Positions 12,663 through 23,000 of a DNA stretch of 64,000 nt are shown in pieces. The DNA comes from Atrichornis clamosus (lineage: Eukaryota > Chordata > Aves > Passeriformes > Menuridae), in NCBI GenBank assembly GCA_013400975.1, contig WBMZ01012196.1:46784-110783 (forward strand). Reading direction: 5' to 3'. The number at the start of each line of letters is the position of its first letter. The stretch's first letter is position 1. The position numbers and the translations under genes were made by a program. The notes below the pieces were generated by a model that made no database searches, was not told the DNA's origin, and saw only the letters and a list, made by a program, of their open reading frames with translations.

Positions 12663-13242
12663 AATTCCTTCAGCCCTCTGTCAGTAACGCATGTGCCTAA
12701 ATCCTGTGTGGATGTGATTAAAACAAAGCCCGTGCTGAGGTTCCCGGCTGAACAGGGGCATCACCAGCACCGTAACTCCGCGGTTACGGTGACCAGTGCT
12801 GTGAGGTAACAACAACCCAGCACCTGGCCCGCCGGGCAATGGAAAAACCGCCCCGCGGGTCAGGTAACGGCTCCGTGTGCCGGGGCAGGCTGTTCTCCCG
12901 GTGTAAGCTGATCCCCGCCGAGTGTCCTCCTCCTTGTGTCCTCTAGCCGAGTGTCCTCGCCGTGCTGGGGTGGCTGAGGGAGCTGTACCGCGGGGTGGAC
13001 GCGCTCGGGAAGAGCGATCCCCGCATGCGGGAGGCCGGGAGGGCTGAGGGGGAGTGGAAGGACTTTCCATCCTGCCCGGCTCCCACCTGCGTTGCGCTGC
13101 GCGCAGGGCTCGGCCGGGGCAGGGCGGGCGGTGATGAGCGCTGATGAGCGGGCGCGCTAATTGCCGGTCCCGCGGGGGCGGGCGCTGGGGCGGGGCGGGG
13201 GGGGGGGTCCGGTCCCGCCGCCGGGGCCGCTCTGTATAGCCC

Positions 13243-13255
13243 GTCTCCCGGCAAC
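13243..13255 (+). promoter_or_regulatory. Candidate RFX X-box in the WHRN promoter
   Basis: The sequence GTCTCCCGGCAAC fits the X-box pattern GTNRCC-N(0-3)-RGYAAC with one mismatch (T for R in the left half). The right half-site GGCAAC is perfect. It lies about 180 bp upstream of the ATG inside the CpG island. RFX factors drive ciliary and hair-cell genes, so the match is biologically plausible, but it is a short motif in GC-rich DNA. Confidence 0.35.
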
Positions 13256-13434
13256 GGCGGCCGCGTCACTTCCTGGGGAGCCGCCGGCGAGCGCACGGAC
13301 AGGTGGAGCGGCGGGGCCGGTCGGGATCGGTGCTGTCCGCGGGGCTGCGCTCCCGCCCGGGTTGGGTCCGCTCCCGTCCGACGCGGTGCGGTCCGGTCGC
13401 TCCATTTCCCGGTGCTGCTGTCGGTGCCGCCGCG

Positions 13435-14034
13435 ATGAGCGCGGAGCTGGACGGCGTGTCCGTGCACTCCTCCTCCTCCTCGTCGGGCTCGCTGGGCTCG
13501 GCGGCGGGGCCGGCGCCGCGGCCGCTCTCGGCGAACGTGCGGCGGCTGCACCAGGCGCTCACGGCGCTGCTGAGCGAGGCGGAGCGGGAGCGCTTCATCC
13601 TCTGCCTCAACGCCTACCACGGCCGCCGCAACGTCTGCGACCTGGTGCGCTCCCTCCGCGCCCTCCTCGACGGGCCCCGCCGCCGGCAGCTCCTGCCGCT
13701 GCTGCGCCTCGTCCTGCCGCGCTCCGACCAGCTCCTCTTCGACCAGTACACGGCCGAGGGGCCCTACCTGCCGCCGCCCGGCCGCCCCCCGCCGCCCCCC
13801 GCCCCGCCGCCGGTGGTCCCGGGCGAGCTGCGGCAGGTGACGCTGCGCCGGAGCAAAGCCCACGAGGGTCTGGGCTTCAGCATCCGCGGCGGGGCCGAGC
13901 ACGGCGTGGGTATCTACGTGTCGCTGGTGGAACCGGGCTCCCTCGCCGAGCGGGAGGGGCTGCGTGTCGGCGATCAGATCCTGGGGGTCAACGGCAAGTC
14001 CCTGGACAGGGTGACCCACGCCGAGGCGGTCAAG
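13435..14034 (+). CDS. WHRN: WHRN coding exon 1 (HHD1, start of PDZ1)
   Basis: It encodes residues 1-200. A serine-rich N-terminus (residues 9-21) precedes HHD1, about residues 32-108, with the family-typical stretch [13 protein letters not shown] at 38-50 and [13 protein letters not shown] at 97-109. A short proline run (113-128) leads into PDZ1, whose carboxylate-binding loop is GLGF at 145-148 and which continues to VGDQIL at 178-183. The exon ends AAG|GTAAGG in phase 0. The start at 13435 is chosen because the protein aligns with whirlin from its first residues, MSAELDG versus human MNAPLDG. The exon is extremely GC-rich; the proline run is longer than I recall in human. Confidence 0.96.
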
Positions 14035-17000
14035 GTAAGGCGGCTCCGCACCGGGCTCCCGTGGATGTTTCGCCCATCCCATCTTGTCCCGGGCGCCGCT
14101 GCGCGCCCCGTCCCGCTCTGCCTCTCCGGTGCCTGTCCGTGTCCCCCCGCACTCTCATTCCCTCTCCCTGGCTCTTGTCTCCGTGCGCCCCGTCCAGCCT
14201 CATCCCTCCCCGGCTCCATCCGCTGCTCCGAGCCCCGCGGTGCCGCTCTCCGGGACGCGGCGGTGGGGACCCGCAGCCCTTGGCGGAGCGGAGTCGCTCC
14301 GGGTTTGCATCGTGCCGGCGTGCGGGACCAGCCGTGCGCGGAGCCCGGCCGGAAAGTTTGCGGTGGAAATAGCGGTGCCCGCTGGTGGCCCGGGCGGAAC
14401 CGAGCTGCTGGAGTGGCTCTGGGCACGGTAGGCTCGTCCTGCTCTCTTGTCACGTCTCTGAAACGCAGCGATGCTGCCTGTGGCTCGCTTTCAGCCTGGG
14501 AAGCTCGTGGAAGCTGGAAATCTGCGTGAGCCGGGTTTTAGGGGATGTGCTCCAGCCGCTGTAGTGTGTTTGTTCTCGTAAAAATGGGGAAACTGAGGCA
14601 CGGAGAAGCAGAGCGGCCCCCCCGGGACTGCATGCGTGGCCGGAGCAGATCCCCGATCCCCCTCTGAATGTTCCAGGGGCAGAAGGAGAGCGGTTACACA
14701 ACTGGAGGGCTCCCGCTCTCCCAGCACGGCTCCATATGCCCCGGAGACCTGTTGTAGCTCATAACAGCACGGGGACTATCGATTAGAGCTTTAATGTTGG
14801 GGGGAGAACTCCATAAACGGGGGGATTTTCACCTGAAACTCGGTGTTTTGAGGCAAATCCATGTTTGAGTCACCCAAACCATTCACACAGATGATCTCGT
14901 GGCTGGTGGGCTCAGCTTGGAGCGTTCCCGAGGCACAAACCTGTCGAGCTGGAGAATCGACTTTTAGAGCAGCAATTTGTAGGCAGCGTATGGAGAGCTG
15001 GGATCTGGCGTGACAAGGCTGTTCTCCAGCTGTTTGTGCTTTAATTTTTCCGTAATAAGCTAAAGTGGTTCTGCTGGGAGCCTGTTCCGTGCGGTGCGCT
15101 CCTCCGACAGCGCATTCATCTTGCCCAGCTTTGAACGCTCTTCCCGGCCGACCTGTGTGTTCCCTGCCCCAGCTTTAAATCAGTGCCCCGGGCAAGGGCA
15201 CGACTTCCAGACTGGAAATGAGTCCCTGGTAATCTTGAGACCAGAGGAAAGATCTGTAGGAATTGTGTTTTTCTTGCTCGTAGTGATAGGAAAACAGCAG
15301 TGTAAGGTTTCAGTAGTTGGTCTGCAATTTTGTGCCTTGAAGATTGCAAACCTCCCATATTTTGGTTGTGGCATTGGGATGGATAGGAACCAGGTGTCAG
15401 GAATGCTCTGGTCTGTTACATGACTTCATCTCCAATTCATCCCACTCTGCTGGGTAATTCACAGCTCTTTCTATTTGTTCTCTAATATAATGTAATTGAT
15501 GTCTTTTAGACATTATTAATTTTGAGTGAAACTAAGTGCTTCCTGCACAGAAATAATTCCTGTAGGATGTGCTTTGCCAGGAGCTATATTTTGTTAATAT
15601 GATCCTGATAGGAAAAAGCACCTTAGAAATTGTCTGCTTGTGAGCTGAACTTCTCTCAACAACAGATTCATCACTCGCCGTGTGCTGGCACCTTCTTCAG
15701 CTCCCGGGCTCTTTTTACATCTGGGAAGGGTTTTTATGACCCACATCGTGGTGGTAGAAACATTTTGCTTGGAAAGAGTCACAGAGTACAGCTCTAATAG
15801 TTCCCTTGGAGATTTTTAAAATGAAGCAAGTGTTAAATTGCCCTCACATGCTGCATTTGGGAGGGGGGAAATGAAGAGCAGACCGCATTCAGCGATGCTG
15901 AAGCGCAGCCTTTGAAACATTTCCCTGGACTTAGGAGACACAAACCTCAGCCTGATGTTTTGGGTGTCACACAGAGTGTCAGAGCTGCAGGGACAGGAGG
16001 TGGTGATGTACAGGGTGGCTTGATCCATGCTCTCTGCTTCCACTTGAAACCTGGGATCTGGGGCTCAGACTGGGTGCGTTAAAGCTCTGCAAAGGCCTCT
16101 GGCTGCGGTCTGGTCTCCTCAGGCAGAGCAAACCTGGCTGTGTCCTGCCGTCCTCACCGATGGCTCCTGGTCTGCCCTGGATGGATCAATGGAGAGACAA
16201 ACGTCAGCTCACTTGGTGAGAGCACGGTGCTCATAACACCAGGATTGCGGATTTGATCCCGTTATTGGCTGTTCACTTCAGAGCTGGATTCCATGATCCT
16301 TGTGGGTGCCTTCCAACTCAGAGGATTCTGTGATAAACAGTCCTTTTACCAGGGCTGGGTTTGCTCCTGGAATTCATTCGCTGTATTTGGGAGCAGGGAG
16401 AGAGACAGAAAGCTGAGGAGGGAGACTTTGCTAATACACCCCCCTGGCTGTGTAGCTGATCTCGCAGACACTGCGTGCTCCAGAGGAGGGGCTGTGCTGA
16501 GCTCTCGCAGTCAGAACGTGTCTGATCAAAGCTCGGCTCCCGCTGCACTTCCCTCCCTGCTGTCCTGCAGCGAGGAGCTGTCTGTCTGGCACAGCCTTGC
16601 TATTCATCACATGCACGACGTGCTGTGGTGAGAGGAGTTCTCAGAGCCCGTTTTCCGGGGCGAGTGCAGGGCTCGGGAAGGCTCCCGGGCTGCTCCCGGG
16701 CACGTCGCGCTCCCCGGGGCGGGCGTGACAAACTTCCCGAGCCACAGATCCGCTCGGTGCCTGCCGCGGTGCTTGGAGGTGCCCGGCTGTGAGTCTGGCA
16801 GCTGCTCAGGCAGAGCAGGGAATAAATGCACCGCCTGGACTTGTGCAGCCTTGGATGAGCATTCACACAGCAGCCACTGCTTTCTTTTCACAAGTCCTGG
16901 TAGCTCGGTTGTCTCTCCGCGCGTGTTTGGCCGGGCAGGAGTAGCCCCAGCGGCTTCCAGCCCTCCTCTCTGGGAGGAGAGAGGTGCTGGCTGTGTGGGG

Positions 17001-20000
17001 TGGCAGCAATTTCTGTCCCCTCCTTGTGTTTTCAGGCATCACTCAGAACCGTGATGCACCAGAAGTGAAATCCCGGCAGCAGGTGAGAACTGCCACAACA
17101 CCGGGCAAAAGTGACCTGCAGGATGTCCCAGCTCCGAGCTGCCTGCTGGCCTGGGAGGTGCGCACTGGTGTGCAGTGGTGTTTGCAGATGTTGTAGTGTA
17201 AATTAAATAAAAACTGGGATTCTGACTGAAAGGACGAGATTACCTCAGCACTCCAAATCAATTCACTTAATGACCAGCTTCTTAACCTTTATGTGAGCAC
17301 TGGAGTTTTATGCCTTGTCTGCGCCGTGCTCGGCTGTTTCATCCAAATCAAAATTAAATGACTCCATTACAATTACAGCTCTATCATCGCAGCATTCCAG
17401 AGTGCACTTTAGAAAAAGATCACCGTCGCTTGAATTATGGGGGAAGTGGAGAAGTTTGTATTGTCTGCCATGTTTTTAGAGCTCATTTGGCTTTTATCAG
17501 CCTTGCTATTTAGGACATTATGCTGTGTCTATATGCTATATATATATTTATTTTACTGTTATATAGTGTATGCTCTGCTTTATATTAGCAGTTGTGCTAA
17601 AAGTTTGTATTGATAAGATGTCATATTTTGTTCAGAGGACTTAAAAGTGAGGTGTTTGTGGGTTCAGACCCTCAAAATGTTGCCCTAGGAGGTGTTTCTC
17701 CAATACTCTGGGGCTGGCATTAAATGCACATTCCCGTTCTCCCCCACTCCTTACTTTTCTTGCTTTGCAGTAGTTTTTTTTGTCCTCTGAATAAAAGGAC
17801 ATCTAGGGAGGGAGGGGATGAGAGAAAGTGTAAAGATGGATCATTCCTGATTTAGGATTTGGCTTAATGAGCTACACCAGCCTCAAAGAGCTGCACTGAT
17901 TCCACCATTGGCCCTGCTGTTCCTGCTGACAGCTGGGCAAATCTGGATAAGCTTGATCAAAATCCCCAAAATGACACTAATTTGTGTGTTTTGGGCTTGG
18001 GGAATTTGATTCTCTGGTGTTGGTGTAAATCTGTGGTGGCTTTGCCAAAGACTCTGGGCTGGAATTGAGTTTATTCTGAAGGAAGTGGGGTAGTTCACGT
18101 TCCCTGTCATGGGTTTTTCAGCTGTGGACAGAGGCTGGGGGTTGGCTGCATGCACGGAGGGCTGGGGGAGAGCTTGGGATGAGGCAGAGATGTGGCTGGC
18201 AAGGTAGAGGGGTCCAGAATTTCCTGTCTGTCCCTGTGACAGCCCTGCCTGGGAAGGGAGGGGATCGCATCCAGGGGGATCTCATCGCTTTCCTGGCCTG
18301 CAATGAAAGGGGATGGCAGTAGAGGGGGATCACTTCACACTCCCAGCCTGTGACTTAGAGGGGGATCTCATCCCCAGCCTGGGATGGAGGGGGATCTCAT
18401 CCCCAACCTGGGATGGAGGGGGATCTCATTCCTTCTAATCCCCAGCCTGGGATGGAGGGGGATCGAATCCCCAACCTGGGATGGAGGGGGATCGAATCCC
18501 CAACCTGGGATGGAGGGGGATCGAATCCCCAACCTGGGATGGAGGGGGATCTCATTCCCTCTCATCCCCAGCCTGGGATGCAGGGGGATCTCATCCCCAG
18601 CCACCACCATCCCTCTGTTCAAGCAGAGGTTTTTCACTCCCTCCAGCGTTTCCATCTCCTGCTCTCATAGTGTCAAGCGGGCATTTAAAAATAATTAAAA
18701 GGAGATTAAAATTCTCTTTATGTCCTGTTACTTTGGTTTTTCATGATGGCAAACAAGGCGACCTCTTCAGAGACCTTAATATTTCACAGGAGGCAGAGGG
18801 GCTCCAGGTGTGGTGTTGCTGAAAGACCTCGGAGAATGACAGAAGAGCTGTGCAGCCCTGAGCCTCGGGAACATATTTAGAGCAATTTTCCTTTCCAGAC
18901 AGCTTACAAAAAAAAGCAAATCTCATTTCATGGTTTCTTGTGATGCCCAATTAATTGATTATCATGACCTGACACTTGTTTGCTGTAGGCAGCGATCAGC
19001 ACTGCACTGTGGGCACGGCTCAGAGGAAAGAATGCAGCTTGGTTTGGTTGGGTTCTGACCCTCCCAAGCACTCGGAGCTGTGGATGATCACCCACAGCCA
19101 TGGCTGGGATGAATGGGCAGTGAAGGCGATGCATTGATCCCCGATTCTGTAAAGATATCAACCATGTTCCTTTAACTGCTGTGTGCTTATCGCTCTCTCT
19201 GTATTTTTAGAAGGCACTAAAGAAAGAGGCTTGAAACTTCTCCCCTTCCCAAGGGAGCTCGGGGAGCTGGAGCATGGAAAAGGAGGATGTGTCTAGCACC
19301 TACCCCAATAGGTAGAGTGGTAATCTATTCCTTGGTCTCTTGATCTGCTTAGAAACAAAAACCCCCCAGAACTGCACTCAAAAAAAGCATTGACAGCTTA
19401 AAACACAGGTGTTGTGCAATGCCACACAGGCTTCTGCTCTGCCCTTCTGTCCTGCAAACTGTTCCTGTTTTACCTCCTGTAGGAAAAGAGGGAGAGGGTG
19501 GAAAGTGTAAAGTCACCGGGATCTCCCTCTAGGAAAAAGGGGGAGGGAAAACAGTCGGTCTTGAACGTGGAGGCATCTGCATTTAAAATGACTTCTAATG
19601 CTGCTTAAGGATGAGGGCTCAAGGCAGCGGCAGAGCATGGATCTGGCGAGGGATGTTCTTCATCCCAAGGCAGATCTGGTGATGTGATGGAGAAGGTCTG
19701 AGCTCTGGGCCTCACCCGGAGCTGCCCACGGGGCTGAGGTGCTGCTGCCCTGTCACTGTGAGCTCCTCTGAGCTGCCCAATTAACGCCTCGTGTGAGCTG
19801 GAGGGCGGTGAGCCTGCACACACAGCCAGGGGCTGTGGGAATGTGGGTTCAGCTGCTCCACCTGGGTTAGGAGCAGGTTGTATTTGCTGCTCTGCCACTG
19901 ATCTCCCTCAGTGAGCAAGTTATTTACTCATCTGTTTCCCTTCATTTCACCAGCAAATCACAATCAGCCCTAATGAAATCAAATGACATTATACTGATGC

Positions 20001-23000
20001 AAAAGATTAGAATGAGGTCCTTAATCTCTCCTCTCCTCATAATGCAAGGATGATAGTCCTTGGCACCAGTCTTGGCTTGTTCATCAGGATTGGTATTGTC
20101 AGGGCATCCTTGAGTTCTTGGAGCATTAATGTTATTTAGTGGGCTCCTTGTTAAATAAACAGTTTTGCCTCAGTAGACAAACTGATAAGATAACCTGAAG
20201 GATAAAAGCTTATTTCCTTCGAGTGTCCATCGGAAGAAAAAAACCCATCAATGTGCAGCAGAACTGGTGAATTAAAATATCCTTTCCCCAGTTCCTCTGT
20301 CCTCAGGGAAGACAATGGATTTTCTTGACACTTTCCTCAATGCCACGTCTGCTGGGAGAATTATTCAGCTCTAAATCCCCTCAGCTAAACTGACAGAGCA
20401 TCTGCTGACACGAACTGCCTTTGTTTCTTTTGACTGGGTGCTCTGCGAGTTCTCCCTGTCACCACCACCGAGTGCTGAGGAAATGCAGGTGAAGCAGAGC
20501 CCTGGGCAGCCTGGAGGAGCTCTGGTCCTGCCAAGCTGCTTCTTGCTGGGCTCAGGAACTGCCTCGGAGCCCCTCGGGTGGGAGGTGCTGGCAGGAAAGG
20601 CTGGAGGGGCCTCTGCTTTGTGCAGCTCTGCCTGGGTGTCCTCAGCGCTCAGTCCAGTGTCTCCCTCACTTCCCCCATTGCTTCTTTCAATTTTTCCAAC
20701 AAGGAACTAACAGAAATATGGGCTTGGGGGTGCTTCTCATCACACCTCTCAGCATGGCTTGGTGTGGAGCAGCAAGAGGAGACCAGAAGAAGCAGTAGGC
20801 AGTACTTTGATCTACATTTCCCTGATGCCCTTATTCCCTACATCCCCTTTATGCCCTGAAAGCACCCAAACAGCTTTCCAGGCTTGCACTGAAATAGTTA
20901 TGTGGAGTTTCCTGATCTTTTTATAATTGTCCTGGGCTTGCCTGCGGGATGCACTGGGCAGTGTCCAGCTTTGAGGGGTGGAAGTTACAGAGTGGGGAGG
21001 GGGAGGTGTCAGCCCTTGGAGAATTTGGGGAGAAGGTGCTGGAGCTAAGATCTCACTGACCTTTGCAGGTGAAAGGGACATGGGCTCCCTGATGCCTTGG
21101 GGCTACGTGTGTGCAATCACCATAATTATGCATCGATTTGCATTGATTTGCATAAGTGCCTCTACTTGAAAGCCCAAGTGCTGTCACCTTTGCCTTGGGA
21201 GAGGGGGAGAGGTTGGACTGTGCCTCCTGCAATTCCCATTTGCCTTCCTGCTGGGAGGCCGTGTCACAGCCTCCATCCCCTGCGCTGTGGTAGCCTCTGC
21301 TTTCACTCCATCTGCAGTGCCTGTGCTTCCCCCATCCCTGCTTCTGTCTCCTGCTCTCTCCTCCTGCCTCTGCCACCTTTTCCTTGCTCGGTTGTCGCCG
21401 CTCCCGTGCAGGGATGAGCTGTTTGCTCACTCAGTGCAGCCCAGGCTCCCTGTTCTCTGCTCAGAACCAGTTCCCTGCTCTGTCAGGCAAGATGGGGATG
21501 GGATACACTTAAAGTCACAGAATCACAGACCTTAAAGCCCATCTCGTTCCACCCCCTGTGCAGGGACACCTTCCACTATCCCAGGTTGCTCCAAGTCCTG
21601 TCCAACCTGGTCTTGGATGGGGCAGCCACAGCCTCTCTGGGCAACTCTTGATCCAAAACATCTTATTTATAACTACACGCTGCAGTCTGGGGCAGGGCGC
21701 AGTCTCTCCCTGAGCGTTTCTGCTGCACCTGGCAAATTTGGCCTTAACAAGGTGTGTCATGGGAGCTGCCATAGCCTTTTATCCATCCTGCCTGCACGTG
21801 ATCCCTGGAGCAAGCCTTTGGGGGCAGGGAGAGCCTCTGCCTGCTTCCCTCTGCTCTGTCCTTAGCTCGCATGGCTCAGTCCATCCCGCTGTGAAAGGGC
21901 CTGTCCTGCAGCCCCCTCCCCGCCCCAGCAGCTACAGGGATCTGCTTCCTTCCCACTGGCAGTAAGATTGTTTTGCTCAGTCTGCCCGAGCCCACAAGCT
22001 TAAGCTGAGCCCCCGTGTCCGGCAGGAACACCCCGGGACAGAGCAGGAAACAGTGGTTGGACAAACTCCTGCCAATCGCTCTCTCCGCGGTGCCGGAATG
22101 TGCTGTAAAAGCTGGAAAAGCTCCCTCTGCCTCCCTCCTGTGGTATCTCTGGCATTTCTTTCTCCTTTGCAGCTTAATTTCCAAGGCTGTGCCTTACTTT
22201 TTTGGGACTTGCTTCCAAGTTCGTGGTGCTTTGCTGATTGATAACCTCCGCACTGACCTTTGGAGCTCGCCAGCGGAGCGAGCACTCCGATGCCCATTAT
22301 CCCGTGCCCATTATCCAGTGCCCATTATCCCAGAGCCAAAACAGCTCCGGCGAGGCTGTTCCTGCCGGAAGAAAGCAGCTGGAGGCTGTGGCGAGGGGGA
22401 GGATGGCTCATAGTTAATGCTTCTTGTATCCAACTGTGATCTTCCCACTCCGGGCTGAATTGGAATAGATTGCTCCTTTCACTAGCGGGGAAGGTAAGTG
22501 AGGGGGCTGTGTCCCTGCGACATGCAGATTTAGTCAGGCTGCCAGAAGAATCCTGGTGATTAATTGCCATTGATTTCTGACATCTGTGCTCCCACTGGGG
22601 GCATTTTCCAAGGCCTGGGAGATGCTTTTACGGAGCTTTTCAGGGCTGTTGAGAAGTGGAAAAAAGCGAGAGGGAAATGGTGAAGATGGGAGAGGAAAGC
22701 CCTCAGTGAGGTGAGACTGGCGGGGTGTTGGAAGGGTGGCAGCTGTCAGTCTGGATCCTAGGAAGGAACATGATGTACTGTGAGTTGTTTGGGTTTTATG
22801 GGGTTTTTTTAAAGGTAATTGTGGGCACATGAGATGTGTGTTTCCTTTCTTGATTAGTTTAAATGATCTACTTCACTCTTAGAGGACGTGGTAGATAATT
22901 AAATGGAGTGGTGTTAGGGGATCAGTGGCCTCATGGAATCAATCTGCCCCTTTCTCTGGCACTTGCTGCTTCTGATAACATTTCTGGGCAGTTGGTGGCT

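Larger units (their letters stand above)
1..12759. other. Upstream intergenic flank, no gene recognised
   Basis: I see no coding exon, RNA gene or second promoter here. Contents: CR1 fragments at 1735-1890, 3724-3838, 7770-8216, 8632-8757, 10778-10866 and 12399-12662; a 25-bp duplication around an N (2416-2485); a 20-bp x3 repeat (3941-4000); a pyrimidine tract (6310-6352); and AT-rich, non-repetitive stretches at about 5880-6110, 7490-7560 and 11550-12070. In mammals the gene 5' of WHRN is ATP6V1G1; nothing like it is visible here. All open frames are short and look random. Confidence 0.7.
12760..14450 (+). promoter_or_regulatory. WHRN: CpG-island promoter, 5' UTR and exon 1 of WHRN
   Basis: CpG density and GC content rise sharply near 12760 and fall again after about 14450, in contrast to the CpG-poor flanks. 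The island spans the presumed promoter, the 5' UTR and all of exon 1. GC boxes lie at 13173-13200, followed by an uninterrupted G run to 13207. There is only a weak TATA-like motif (TGTATAG, 13233-13239), so a dispersed CpG-island promoter is likely. The start site cannot be fixed from sequence. The ATG frame is open upstream to at least 13303 without another ATG, so 13435 is the first in-frame ATG. It has a purine at -3. Confidence 0.8.

Noticed and set aside
12943..14082. 379-codon minus-strand open frame opposite exon 1
   Set aside because: It is the shadow of a very GC-rich coding exon and CpG island, where stops are rare. The composition is Arg/Gly/Pro/Ala-rich with no recognisable domain.
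14035..14529. Continuation of the exon 1 frame into intron 1
   Set aside because: A consensus donor AAG|GTAAGG lies at 14034, and the protein matches whirlin again only at exon 2. The extension has no similarity to whirlin.
16204..16262. Possible tRNA-Ile gene
   Set aside because: B-box substitutions (TTTGATCC for TTCGATCC), a changed anticodon loop, no paired acceptor arm and a CR1 tail show a SINE, not a tRNA gene.
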